A DNA stretch of 64,000 nt from an uncultured Chloroflexota bacterium (GTDB taxonomy: Bacteria > Chloroflexota > UBA11872 > VXNJ01): contig CAJWLF010000003.1 of NCBI GenBank assembly GCA_913043205.1, positions 61,496 through 125,495 of the forward strand. Reading direction: 5' to 3'. Position numbers and translations under genes: made by a program. Shown one piece after another: positions 16,649-25,875 of this stretch; positions within the stretch are counted from its first letter, which is position 1, and every line of letters begins with the position of its first letter. The notes beneath the pieces are model-generated. The model was given only the letters and a program-made list of their open reading frames with translations. It ran no database searches and was not told where the DNA came from.

Positions 16649-17846
16649 ATTTCTTCATTCGACCAGCGTGGGACAGCAATAATCGCATAGTATCCGTCGC
16701 CGAAAAGGTTCCTAATCCACCGCTCATACAAGATCTTTCCCCAAACCCAGACACATTATCAGGAACACACCATTTTGAGCTGATAAGAAAGGGTACGGGA
16801 TGCCACGAATGCTGCCCTAAGTTAGCAGGAGTCGAATGGTCTCCCGTGATAACAATAGCACTCGGGCACATATTCATAATATCCGGAATAACAGAATCAG
16901 CTTGTTCAATTGAAGCAACTTTTCCATCGAAATCACCATCCTCACCCCGCGCATCAGGGTCCTTATAATGCAGGAAGAAAAAATCATGGTCTGTCCATTT
17001 GCTACAGATTGTATTTACCCCATCAATCAATGTGTCCCCTGCCTCTAAAACCGCCATGCCAGCAGCTTTAGCTAGACCTCTGTACATCGGGTATGCAGCA
17101 GCACAGGCGGGAGATATTTTGTATAAATCGCCCATTGGTTTTAAATCAGGCAATCCAGAATAACCCCTCATCAAAACAAAATTCGCAGGCGTCATATCGC
17201 CGATAAGGTCCTCAACTCCCTGCAAAAATTGACATAATGCCACAGACGTGGATTCAGCATCCTTGCACAAAGGTTCCGGACGCAACGGTGGAACACCTGT
17301 CTGTTGCGGATCGGTCTCCTGTACATCGGCACAAAAGTCACCATCGCGCAACACCAAAACAGCTCGATGCTGACTTTCTGTAGCTAACTCAATTTTTCCA
17401 TTGTCAATCACAATGCCCGATAATTCCTTGATTAACTGCTTGTTGTGTTCAGTTGAAATACGTCCAGCTCTACGATCAATCACATTGTTACTATCGTCCA
17501 AAGTACAAAAATTGAGACGAACCGCCAAGTCTGAGGAGTTCAGATTGAATCCTATGCCTAACGCGGATAGTGCCCCCCTTCCTATATTGGAAGACACAGG
17601 GTCATAACCAAACAATGCTAGATGACCGGGCCCACTTCCAGGAGATACTCCGGGGACAACCGGCACACTTAGTCCTGTAACACCATTGCTAGCCAGTTCA
17701 TCTAAATTCGGTGTACGGGCCGCCTCAAGTTCGGTCAACCCCAATTTGGGATGAGGTAGTCCACCCAACCCATCCAAAACGAAAAGCACCACCCGTGCAT
17801 CTGTCTGTAGAGTTAGGGATGAAGTAAGTTCTTGTGAAAACATCAT
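16638..17846 (-). CDS. apgM: 2,3-bisphosphoglycerate-independent phosphoglycerate mutase, archaeal type
   Basis: About 402 residues of the alkaline-phosphatase superfamily, interconverting 3- and 2-phosphoglycerate. Metal and nucleophile motifs are LFVLDGLGGLP near the start, PGSGPGHLALFGYDP with the Ser nucleophile, and the C-terminal VITGDHSTP and GQHSWHPVP. I chose the ATG at 17846, with another immediately after; the frame continues to a GTG at 17879. Its stop overlaps selA, so it heads the minus-strand cluster apgM-selA-DUF72-peroxiredoxin. Homoserine-kinase-like phosphotransferases share the fold but this is the ApgM branch. Confidence 0.9.
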   Translation of the reverse strand: MMFSQELTSSLTLQTDARVVLFVLDGLGGLPHPKLGLTELEAARTPNLDELASNGVTGLSVPVVPGVSPGSGPGHLALFGYDPVSSNIGRGALSALGIGFNLNSSDLAVRLNFCTLDDSNNVIDRRAGRISTEHNKQLIKELSGIVIDNGKIELATESQHRAVLVLRDGDFCADVQETDPQQTGVPPLRPEPLCKDAESTSVALCQFLQGVEDLIGDMTPANFVLMRGYSGLPDLKPMGDLYKISPACAAAYPMYRGLAKAAGMAVLEAGDTLIDGVNTICSKWTDHDFFFLHYKDPDARGEDGDFDGKVASIEQADSVIPDIMNMCPSAIVITGDHSTPANLGQHSWHPVPFLISSKWCVPDNVSGFGERSCMSGGLGTFSATDTMRLLLSHAGRMKKFGA

Positions 17847-17953
17847 ATTTGTCAACCAACAATTATTAGGTAGCGCCACACTGATTAACCAAGTAGGGTT
17901 ATTCTAGCAACGAGCGAAACCCCTGAGTAAAACTTTAACAGGAGAATTTCAGA

Positions 17954-18604
17954 ATGAATGCCGTAGTGGTACTGGCAGGAGATTTTCCTACCGGTTCCCA
18001 TATCGATTTGTTACTCAAAAAGGCTGACTTTTTGGTAGCGGCCGACGGAGGGGCAGAACCCTTACTAAATATCAACGTAATACCCGATTTACTCATTGGC
18101 GACATGGATTCCATATCAGAGGCAACGAGAAAACAGTTGCTGGGGTCATCATGTGAATATATCGTTTTTCCACGAGATAAAGATGCTACCGATGCAGAAT
18201 TGGCAATAGATCACGTCATAGCAAAAGGAGCTAAAAAGATTACATTGATCGGGGTGGAGGGTGGCCCCCGAATAGACCATCAATTAGCATCTATGTTGTT
18301 GTTGCTTTCTATTAAATACAAATCAGTCACCTTATGTGCCGCTACCTCAACATCACAGATTTACGGCATTACTGACGACACGATCGTTGGCGATTGTAAT
18401 AACGGTGACACACTGTCAATTTTACCCCTCGTTAGTAAAGCTATTGGAGTCAGCACCACCGGCTTACTATGGCCATTGCAAAATACAAACCTGCATCTTG
18501 GGTCGAGCCGTAGTGTAAGCAATCAATGCACAGGATTATCGTTCAGCGTGTCAGTAACAAAAGGAAGCTTGTTAATAATTCAAACCTTGGGCAGAAAGAA
18601 TTGA
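17954..18604 (+). CDS. thiN: Thiamine pyrophosphokinase
   Basis: A 216-residue kinase transferring pyrophosphate from ATP to thiamin, giving TPP. Motifs are LVAADGGAEPLL (28-38), PDLLIGDMDSI (44-54), PRDKDATDAELA (73-84) and GVEGGPRIDHQL (near 100-110), all conserved in TPK. AGGAG at 17941-17945 precedes the ATG at a normal distance. It lies upstream of the TPP riboswitch and thus probably has its own promoter, but with the following ABC importer forms a thiamin salvage block. Confidence 0.93.
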   Translation: MNAVVVLAGDFPTGSHIDLLLKKADFLVAADGGAEPLLNINVIPDLLIGDMDSISEATRKQLLGSSCEYIVFPRDKDATDAELAIDHVIAKGAKKITLIGVEGGPRIDHQLASMLLLLSIKYKSVTLCAATSTSQIYGITDDTIVGDCNNGDTLSILPLVSKAIGVSTTGLLWPLQNTNLHLGSSRSVSNQCTGLSFSVSVTKGSLLIIQTLGRKN

Positions 18605-18689
18605 TCATCCCAAAAAATTCCTACAGCGGACAATCAGTGCGAACCCAATTCGCATAAGGTATGCTCGGGCAGTAAACAAAAACACGATA

Positions 18690-18787
18690 GTCCGCGGGGG
18701 TGCCAGGCATAACTGGCTGAGATAGTGACAAAAATGTCGCATTACCTATGAACCTGATCCGGATAATGCCGGCGGAGGAAGACGGAC
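18690..18787 (+). promoter_or_regulatory. TPP riboswitch (THI element)
   Basis: Closing stem TCCG (18691-18694) / CGGA (18783-18786). The core has GGGGTGCC, the pyrimidine-sensing CTGAGAT (18717-18723) and the ACCTATGAACCTGATCCGG pyrophosphate-sensing region ending in AATGCCGGCGGAGG. Nearly all consensus positions are present. It precedes the thiamin-precursor ABC importer by about 100 bases and should lower its expression when TPP is abundant. Confidence 0.95.
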
Positions 18788-18825
18788 CAACGACGCAATA
18801 GTTATTCCGTCAGCATAGTCCTCCG
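18773..18825 (+). promoter_or_regulatory. Possible expression platform of the TPP riboswitch
   Basis: CGGAGGA at the 3' side of the aptamer (18773-18779) is exactly complementary to TCCTCCG (18819-18825), so ligand-free RNA could form an alternative helix. No T-run follows, which argues against simple terminator control; the mechanism is inferred only. Confidence 0.35.
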
Positions 18826-18888
18826 TCTATCCGAACATGGATCATTAATCGCTAAAATAATTATCGATCATACGAGAAAATATACTGA

Positions 18889-19680
18889 ATGACATCGAAC
18901 TCTATGCCCAAATCTGCAAGGCTACTACTCTGGTTAGTTCCAGTGTTAGTCGTATCAATTTTATTGGTCATATGGCAAGTGATAGTCGATCTACGAAACA
19001 CTCCCAGATGGCTATTACCTTCTCCACTCGACGTGATCAAGGCAGTAATAGAATCCGCCGACTTACTCTGGTATCACGCAGGCATAACCCTCATAGAAAT
19101 GAGCTTGGGATTTGGCATCGCTTTAATGCTTGGTGTTGCAGTAGCGATCCTATGTCATCTCTCTGATTGGACCCGGCGAAGCGTCTATCCCTTGCTAGTT
19201 TTATCCCAATCCATACCCGTCATCTTGATAGCACCACTGCTGGTAATATGGTTCGGATTCGGCATAGCTCCAAAGGTCGCTTTGATCGTGCTGGTATGTT
19301 TTTTCCCAATAGCAGTTTCATTTCTCGACGGATTACAACAATGTGATCATGAAATTAATCGACTCCTTACAGCGATGGGTGCTAACCGTTGGCAACTTTT
19401 CCGAATAGGCTGCCTGCCGGGAGCATTGCCGGCCCTAGCCTCTGGCAGCAAAATAGCCGCCACATATGCTGTATTAGGAGCAGTAATTGCAGAATGGCTA
19501 GGAGCGAGCAGGGGGCTCGGTGTCTTTCTGATTCGTTCACAAAATTCATTCCGAGCTGACAAAGCACTAGCGATTGTGCTAGTAATTGCCATAATAGGAT
19601 TAGTTGCGTACACAATAATTGGCCTTCTGTCTAGGATAGCAATGCCTTGGTATGAACTACAAAAAAAGGATTTCTCATGA
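18889..19680 (+). CDS. thiX: ABC transporter permease for thiamin precursor
   Basis: A 263-residue inner-membrane permease of the taurine/nitrate/pyrimidine ABC family with about six hydrophobic segments. The EAA-type cytoplasmic loop is near residues 155-185 (LLTAMGANRWQLFRIGCLPGALPALASGSK). The TPP riboswitch directly upstream and the THI5-like binding protein downstream assign it to uptake of a thiamin pyrimidine precursor (HMP or formylaminopyrimidine). Its stop overlaps the next start by four bases. Confidence 0.87.
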   Translation: MTSNSMPKSARLLLWLVPVLVVSILLVIWQVIVDLRNTPRWLLPSPLDVIKAVIESADLLWYHAGITLIEMSLGFGIALMLGVAVAILCHLSDWTRRSVYPLLVLSQSIPVILIAPLLVIWFGFGIAPKVALIVLVCFFPIAVSFLDGLQQCDHEINRLLTAMGANRWQLFRIGCLPGALPALASGSKIAATYAVLGAVIAEWLGASRGLGVFLIRSQNSFRADKALAIVLVIAIIGLVAYTIIGLLSRIAMPWYELQKKDFS

Positions 19681-20714
19681 AAAAGTTTAGTCGTCGTCAC
19701 ATTCTCGCCGCAGGCACGGCCGTTATTTCAGCAGCTTCAATAGGATGCAGCACAAGTAATTCAGAATCAGCCAGTAGCTCTAGTCCCGTTAGCAGTGTTG
19801 TTGAAAAAGTGAGTTTGGTTTTAGATTGGACTCCTAATACCAATCACACCGGAATTTATGTAGCCGAAGCTCTGGGATACTTTGCCAATGAGGGCATAGA
19901 ACTGACGATAATAGAGCCAGCAACCACTGGGGCCGAGTCAGTCGTAGCATCCGGTAAGGCAGATTTCGGCATAAGTTTCCAGGACTATTTGATACCGGCA
20001 AGACTCGAGGGATTACCAATCGTATCGGTGGCAACGATCATGGGCAATAACACTTCCGGATTCGCCTCTTTAAAGAGCAAAAACCTGACTTCACCGAAAG
20101 CTTTTGAAGGTAAAACTTATGGAGGATTCGGAACTGAACTGGAAACCGCGATGTTAAAGACTATGATGGAGATGGATGGCGGTGATTTCTCAAAACTCGA
20201 CGTGGTTGACGCAGGTGCTGGCGACTTTCTTTCACTCATTCAAGGGGACATAGACCTGTATTGGATATTTTTCGGTTGGCAAGGCATTCAAGCACAGATA
20301 AATGAAGTAGAAATTAACACCGTTTTTGTATCGAATTGGGGGGTTCCCGACTACTACACCCCAATTATAATATCTAACGAAGATACCCTTTCACAGCGAT
20401 CGGAAGCCGTTACAAAGACCCTTGCCGCTATCACCAAGGGATACAATTACTCCATAGCCCTACCTGACAAAGCGGCTGAGATCCTAGTGGCTTCAGTACC
20501 CGAAATTGACATCAACGTGGCAAAGGCCTCCCAAGAATGGTTAAGTAGTCGCTACGTTTCCATGAACGCCACGTGGGGAGAACAGGACCCTGAGGTATGG
20601 GAAACTATGTCAAAATGGATGGCTGAAAAAGGCCTAGTGTCGTCTGTTATCGAATGGGACAAAGCATTTTCTAACAAATTCCTAACCCATTCGACCACAT
20701 TTCTAACGGATTAA
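19677..20714 (+). CDS. thiY: ABC substrate-binding lipoprotein, THI5/NMT1-like
   Basis: A 345-residue binding protein with a twin-arginine signal (SRRHIL) and lipobox SIGC (Cys24), so Tat-exported and lipid anchored. The mature part starts VSLVLDWTPNTNHTGIYVAEALGYF, the classic opening of THI5/NMT1 pyrimidine-binding proteins, with DFGISFQDYL and YGGFGTELE further on. Gene order permease-binding protein-ATPase under one TPP riboswitch supports pyrimidine precursor uptake; HMP versus formylaminopyrimidine cannot be decided. Confidence 0.9.
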   Translation: MKKFSRRHILAAGTAVISAASIGCSTSNSESASSSSPVSSVVEKVSLVLDWTPNTNHTGIYVAEALGYFANEGIELTIIEPATTGAESVVASGKADFGISFQDYLIPARLEGLPIVSVATIMGNNTSGFASLKSKNLTSPKAFEGKTYGGFGTELETAMLKTMMEMDGGDFSKLDVVDAGAGDFLSLIQGDIDLYWIFFGWQGIQAQINEVEINTVFVSNWGVPDYYTPIIISNEDTLSQRSEAVTKTLAAITKGYNYSIALPDKAAEILVASVPEIDINVAKASQEWLSSRYVSMNATWGEQDPEVWETMSKWMAEKGLVSSVIEWDKAFSNKFLTHSTTFLTD

Positions 20715-20725
20715 GCCATCTAGAG

Positions 20726-21538
20726 ATGCGACCTGAATCTCGCCGTAACTCTAAATCGAGCTTTGCTGTCGAAGTCATAAATATGTCTGCGTCTTACGGG
20801 GATTTTCAGACTCTAGATAAAGTTTGTTTTAACGCGTCCACCGGAGAGCTATTGTGCATTGTGGGAGAAAGTGGCTGTGGGAAAAGCACATTATTCAATG
20901 TTATTGCTGGACTCATCGAGCCATACGAGGGGGATGTCCTCAGCTACGGAGTCACATTATCCAAAAAAACTGGCCGTGTTGGATACATGCCACAGAGAGA
21001 CCTCCTGCTCCCGTGGAAACGCCTCATATCAAATATCACACTCGGGGCAGAGCTAGCCGGCATAGAAAAAGGAGTCGCTAGAGAACAGGCACGTGGCCTA
21101 CTACCGATGTTTGGGCTGGCCGAATTTGAAAAATACTATCCTTATCAAATGTCTGGGGGAATGCGTCAGAGAGCAGCACTTCTGAGAACTATCTTGACCG
21201 GGCACCAAGTTCTACTTCTTGACGAACCGCTCGGATCATTGGACGCGCTCACACGAAAACGCATGCAGCAGTGGTTACTCAAGATCATAAAAAACCATGC
21301 GGATAGAACGATACTTTTCGTGACACACGATGTGGATGAAGCGCTGTATCTAGCTGATCGAGTTCTAGTAATGTCATCCAGACCGGGAACAATAGTGTAC
21401 GAAGCAGATCTAAGGTCAATTCCTCAAGAGACTGCTGTCATAAAGCGCGAATCACTGAATGCAATTAAAAGACAGGTGATGGATAAATTAGGCGTTAATG
21501 AAAGGGACAGTTATTTTAGGCACCACGCACACCGATAA
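20726..21538 (+). CDS. thiZ: ABC transporter ATP-binding protein for thiamin precursor
   Basis: A 270-residue ATPase. Walker A GESGCGKST (47-55), Q-loop MPQRD (Gln90), signature MSGGMRQR (142-149), Walker B LLLDEP (163-168) and the switch THDVDEA (His201) are all present. It matches the SsuB/TauB/ThiZ group pairing with the permease and binding protein just upstream. The gap to the binding protein gene is eleven bases. Its 3' end overlaps the end of the convergent prenyl synthase gene by 23 bases. Confidence 0.9.
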   Translation: MRPESRRNSKSSFAVEVINMSASYGDFQTLDKVCFNASTGELLCIVGESGCGKSTLFNVIAGLIEPYEGDVLSYGVTLSKKTGRVGYMPQRDLLLPWKRLISNITLGAELAGIEKGVAREQARGLLPMFGLAEFEKYYPYQMSGGMRQRAALLRTILTGHQVLLLDEPLGSLDALTRKRMQQWLLKIIKNHADRTILFVTHDVDEALYLADRVLVMSSRPGTIVYEADLRSIPQETAVIKRESLNAIKRQVMDKLGVNERDSYFRHHAHR

Positions 21539-22526
21539 ACCGAATCATATCCTGGATATCGGCCATCCAGGAAGCATCTGGATTTAAAGATAACAGTAAC
21601 TCAAGTGCCTCTTCAGATTTTGTGATAATTCGGCCCTCCAGTTCATGACGAACCTCATAATCTTCCAACAACTTCATAACAAACAACACGTCAGAATCAT
21701 CTAGCTCCCTCCCTCCGTACAAATCCAATAGATAATTATAGTCATTTTCCCTCGCACGATTGAACAGCATTATTATTGGTAAAGATTTCTTCTTGCGCCT
21801 GATATCGACACCGGTAGATTTGCCCATGTCCTCGGCATCTCCCCATATGCTCAGATAATCATCTCTCATTTGAAATATCAGTCCCATAGACCGACCTAAA
21901 CATCCATACAGCCTAGCCGTTTTATCAGATGCACCACCTATGGTTGCCCCAATTTCAAGTGATGTGGCTATTAAGGCTGCAGTTTTTAATTCAGCCATAT
22001 TTTCATATTCGGCCACCGACACATCATCTCTCGATTCAAAGTCCAAATCTAATTGCTGCCCTAATATGACATCAACACATGCGTCCAATAATTTGCTGGT
22101 TGCCTGTAAGGCGCGGCTAGGTTGATCCGGGACAACATTTGCCATAGCTGAAATTGCTAGAGCATACATTAGATCACCCGCATTAATTGCAGCTGAATCA
22201 CCCCAGATTGACCATACAGTAGATCTGTTGCGCCGAGTAGCATCCCGATCCATAACATCGTCATGAATTAAAGTAAAATTATGTAACAGTTCTATAGAAG
22301 CCGCAGCAGGCAAAGCCGGCTTATGGTCCCCAAACTCAACCGCACACGCTTGCAAACATAGTGTGGGACGCAATCCCTTGCCACGAAACCCGGTAGATGA
22401 ATTACCATGTTCATCTACCCATCCCAACTGGTACCTGACAATCTGAAACACTTTATCCATGTTCTCGCCCACTGCTTGGCGGACAGCAATCTCTATTTCA
22501 TTGTTATATCGAGATAAAATACGCAT
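21516..22526 (-). CDS. Polyprenyl diphosphate synthase
   Basis: A 336-residue trans-isoprenyl diphosphate synthase extending allylic diphosphates with IPP. The first Asp-rich motif is LIHDDVMD (Asp89, Asp90, Asp93). The second is MRDDYLSIWGD, a DDxxS variant in which the fifth position is not Asp, as often seen in actinobacterial/Chloroflexota GGPP synthases with DDxxG. GKGLRPTLCL carries the FQ/GKR-type IPP-binding residues. Product length (C15, C20 or longer) cannot be read here. Divergent from the dehydrogenase gene. Confidence 0.88.
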   Translation of the reverse strand: MRILSRYNNEIEIAVRQAVGENMDKVFQIVRYQLGWVDEHGNSSTGFRGKGLRPTLCLQACAVEFGDHKPALPAAASIELLHNFTLIHDDVMDRDATRRNRSTVWSIWGDSAAINAGDLMYALAISAMANVVPDQPSRALQATSKLLDACVDVILGQQLDLDFESRDDVSVAEYENMAELKTAALIATSLEIGATIGGASDKTARLYGCLGRSMGLIFQMRDDYLSIWGDAEDMGKSTGVDIRRKKKSLPIIMLFNRARENDYNYLLDLYGGRELDDSDVLFVMKLLEDYEVRHELEGRIITKSEEALELLLSLNPDASWMADIQDMIRFIGVRGA

Positions 22527-22659
22527 CTATAGTTTTGTTTTGTCAAGCACAGTTAAAATACTCGGCTGACTCGACCCATTGAGTGTAACTGAGAAATACA
22601 TAAATACCTTGTTGTGTATCGTTATAGTTGACACAGATACATTCAGGATAACTCCACTA

Positions 22660-23724
22660 ATGAAAACAGTGAAAATAACAACGGATGACATACTAGTAGA
22701 TAATTTCTTCGATATCCCCGAAGTTGAACCAGGTAGGGTCATTATTCGCACCCGCCAAGCTGGAATTTGTGGCAGTGACCTTCACAGAATGACTGAACTG
22801 CACGCACAATCTGATCCAGCAAAACATTTATTTATCGGTCACGAAGTTTCCGGCGATATTTATGCAGTAGGTGAAGACGTCACTAATTTAGATCCGGGAA
22901 CCCGAGTGGCAATCGAACCTATACAACGTTGCACAAAATGCATCAATTGCAAATCAGGCAAGTATACTTTTTGCGATCAAGTGGACAGGAGAATGGCAAT
23001 AGGATGGAACCTATCAAAGCCTGGTGGCCATTCCGAATATTTTGACATCCCTGCCTATGCGGCAGTACCCATACCAAATTCACTCAGCTATACAGAGGGA
23101 GCACTCGTAGAGCCCCTTGCCGTAGGGGTGCATGCAATTCGAATGGCTAATCCTGGGCACCAAGCCAGTATCGCTGTACTAGGAACCGGCACTATAGGGC
23201 TAATGTGCATAGCAGCAGCAGCGGAATTTGTCCCCAGAGAATTGATATGCATCTACAGACATGAACATCAAAGAGATGCGGCGCAGCAACTCGGCGCCAC
23301 CCGTTGTATTAAGGCAGATAAATCATGCTCTCCCGAAGATCTATCCTCAAAATTAAATCAACTAGAAAAACCCGACATCGTCATTGAAGCAGTAGGAGGA
23401 TCATCAGGATCAATGGACTATGCTATGGAGCTAGTTCGCCCTAGTGGCACAATTTCAATAACAGGAGCCTTTTGGGGGGAGTCATCGATAAATATAAATC
23501 CAATCGTCGAAAAAGGACTCCGAATAGTTGGATCTATTTGTTATAACAATTCAGGTAATGACATTTCAGACTTTTCGCAAGCAATTAATCTATTGTCAAA
23601 ACGGCCACAAATTGCCCAGACGATGGTAACCCACCAATATGCAATCGAAGATGCAAAGACTGCTTACGAGACTGCATTAGATAAATCGACCGGGGCTATC
23701 AAGGTTTTGCTTACCTGTATTTAG
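22660..23724 (+). CDS. Zinc-dependent alcohol/polyol dehydrogenase (MDR family)
   Basis: About 354 residues of the medium-chain dehydrogenase family, closest in pattern to threonine/sorbitol dehydrogenases. The catalytic zinc site is GICGSDLH with GHEVSG; the structural zinc loop has four Cys in CTKCINCKSGKYTFC. The NAD(P)-binding motif is VLGTGTIGLM. I chose the ATG at 22660 because the family's first strand starts there (MKTVKITTDDI); the frame is open upstream to 22579. Substrate unknown; stand-alone gene convergent with ftsH. Confidence 0.85.
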   Translation: MKTVKITTDDILVDNFFDIPEVEPGRVIIRTRQAGICGSDLHRMTELHAQSDPAKHLFIGHEVSGDIYAVGEDVTNLDPGTRVAIEPIQRCTKCINCKSGKYTFCDQVDRRMAIGWNLSKPGGHSEYFDIPAYAAVPIPNSLSYTEGALVEPLAVGVHAIRMANPGHQASIAVLGTGTIGLMCIAAAAEFVPRELICIYRHEHQRDAAQQLGATRCIKADKSCSPEDLSSKLNQLEKPDIVIEAVGGSSGSMDYAMELVRPSGTISITGAFWGESSININPIVEKGLRIVGSICYNNSGNDISDFSQAINLLSKRPQIAQTMVTHQYAIEDAKTAYETALDKSTGAIKVLLTCI

Positions 23725-23773
23725 TCGGTCGCCACCACTAACTAATACCAAAGATACTGTAATAGGTCCGAGA

Positions 23774-25729
23774 TCACGCTATCCCTGTAGAGCCTTCAGG
23801 TAATCTAGTCCCACCAATTGAAGGATTAAAATCAGTAGCTGTATCAACTCCGTCAGTGTCGGGAGGAGTGGGTGGAGACCCTTGGGATGGCCCACGATCT
23901 GGCGGGTCCTCCCCGTTCATAAGCGCTTCAAATGTATCAATATCCATTGTCTCTTCGCTTATCAAAAACTCAGAAATTTTATCCAAAGACGCACGATTTT
24001 CACTTAATAGCTTTGTAGCACGCTCATGCGCAAAATTGACAATCGTAGTGACTTCATCGTCTATTTGTTCTGCCACCGCCTCACTATAGTTGCGAGTCTC
24101 TGATATATCCCGCCCCAAAAATACTAGTTCTTCGTTTTTACCAAAGGTACGTGGCCCCAAAGTAACACTCATGCCGTAACGAGTCACCATCTGCCTAGCA
24201 AGAGTAGTGGCCCGATCTAAATCGCTTGAGGCTCCAGTAGTAAATTCTTCGAATATCAGCAGTTCAGCAGCACGCCCACCCATCATCGTTGCGATTTGAT
24301 GCTCAAACTGCGTCTTAGACATCATAGACCGGTCTTCAGATGGCAAGAACCTGGTATATCCCCCCATCCGTCCGCGAGCGATTATCGAAATTTTGTGCAC
24401 AGGATCCATTTCGCCAAGTAGATGTCCGACTATGGCATGACCCACTTCGTGAAATGCAGTGATCCTTTTCTCTTTGTCACTGATTACACGACTTTTTCGC
24501 TCAGGACCCGCAATTACCCTATCAATCGCCTCTTCTAAATCCGCCATCCCGACAACAGTCTTATTCTCTCGGGCAGCAAGAATGGCACCTTCATTCAACA
24601 GGTTGGCCAAATCAGCACCGGTAAATCCCGGTGTTTCCTTCGCAAGTACCACCAAATCCACATCGTCCGCCAGGGGCTTATCTTCAGAATGCACCGCCAA
24701 GATCGCCTCACGGCCTTTTATGTCAGGACGATCAAGAATAACTTGCCTATCAAAACGACCTGGTCTGAGAAGAGCGGGGTCAAGAATATCAGGCCTATTA
24801 GTAGCTGCGACGACTATCACTTTGGTATCAGACTCGAACCCATCCATCTCTACCAGAATTTGGTTGAGTGTCTGCTCTCGTTCATCATGACTTCCGCCTA
24901 ACCCTGCACCACGCTGTCTACCAACTGCATCAATTTCGTCTATAAAAATAAGGCAAGGAGCACTTTGCCGAGCTTTCTCAAACAGATCACGAACCCGAGA
25001 TGCCCCAACCCCAACAAACATCTCAACAAACTCCGACCCACTCAAACTAAAGAACGGCACCCCAGCCTCTCCAGCCACAGCTTTCGCCAAATAAGTCTTG
25101 CCCGTGCCCGGAGGTCCAACCAATAACACCCCGGCTGGTATCCGAGCTCCAATCTTAGTAAATTTCTCCGGATATTTTAAAAATTCCACTACCTCAGCTA
25201 ATTCTTGTTTAGCTTCGTCTACTCCCTGAACGTCCTTAAAAGTTACCGTAGGCCTATGACCCGAAATCATACGTGCCCGTGACCTGCCAAAAGAAAGCGC
25301 CTGATTGTTTGATCCTTGAGCTTGCCGCATCATAAACACGAGTAGCCCCACTATGAACAATATAGGCAAGAAGGAAAATAATCCCCCTATGATCCCATTC
25401 ATTTGACTGGGCTGCTTATATTCGATGCGCACGTCTTCTCTATCGATATTTAACCCACGCGCCTGCAGATCCCTCATTATGTCCGTGTCGTCACCCGTGC
25501 TGGCCTCAAAGACGCTACCTGCCGGACTCACGTAACGGATTGTCGTGTTGTCCACAACCACACGAGGGACAGCACCGGCTCGAGCCGTCCCGGCTACATC
25601 GTCTAAAAGCTCAGAATAACTATATCGTGGTTTCGCATCTGCTGGATTCATAACGACAAACAGCACAGCCATAACAGCCACAACAATGACCAGGTACACA
25701 AAACCATTTCGCATTAATCGGTTGTTCAA
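23774..25729 (-). CDS. ftsH: ATP-dependent zinc metalloprotease FtsH
   Basis: A 651-residue membrane AAA+ protease degrading misassembled membrane proteins and short-lived regulators. Two membrane segments (about 10-27 and 113-134) flank a ~85-residue extracytoplasmic domain. Walker A is GPPGTGKT (205-212), Walker B IFIDEID (261-267), the second region of homology ends [12 protein letters not shown], and the zinc site is HEVGH (427-431). The C-terminal tail is Pro/Gly/Asp rich. Located downstream of tilS, as in many bacteria (tilS-ftsH), with a gap of about 145 bases. Confidence 0.97.
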   Translation of the reverse strand: MNNRLMRNGFVYLVIVVAVMAVLFVVMNPADAKPRYSYSELLDDVAGTARAGAVPRVVVDNTTIRYVSPAGSVFEASTGDDTDIMRDLQARGLNIDREDVRIEYKQPSQMNGIIGGLFSFLPILFIVGLLVFMMRQAQGSNNQALSFGRSRARMISGHRPTVTFKDVQGVDEAKQELAEVVEFLKYPEKFTKIGARIPAGVLLVGPPGTGKTYLAKAVAGEAGVPFFSLSGSEFVEMFVGVGASRVRDLFEKARQSAPCLIFIDEIDAVGRQRGAGLGGSHDEREQTLNQILVEMDGFESDTKVIVVAATNRPDILDPALLRPGRFDRQVILDRPDIKGREAILAVHSEDKPLADDVDLVVLAKETPGFTGADLANLLNEGAILAARENKTVVGMADLEEAIDRVIAGPERKSRVISDKEKRITAFHEVGHAIVGHLLGEMDPVHKISIIARGRMGGYTRFLPSEDRSMMSKTQFEHQIATMMGGRAAELLIFEEFTTGASSDLDRATTLARQMVTRYGMSVTLGPRTFGKNEELVFLGRDISETRNYSEAVAEQIDDEVTTIVNFAHERATKLLSENRASLDKISEFLISEETMDIDTFEALMNGEDPPDRGPSQGSPPTPPDTDGVDTATDFNPSIGGTRLPEGSTGIA

Positions 25730-25875
25730 CGAACCTCAAAACTCTGCTGAGAAACACGTACAACATTACAAACTGATGATATCACCGGTTGAACACATTT
25801 TGGGCTTATTCCCACATAATTTCCAGATGGGCGGTTACGCCTACAAAGAGATGATGCAGACAACAAATCACAGAA

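Noticed and set aside
24459..24890. Long plus-strand frame opposite ftsH
   Set aside because: Antisense shadow of the strongly conserved ftsH coding sequence, with no domain of its own.
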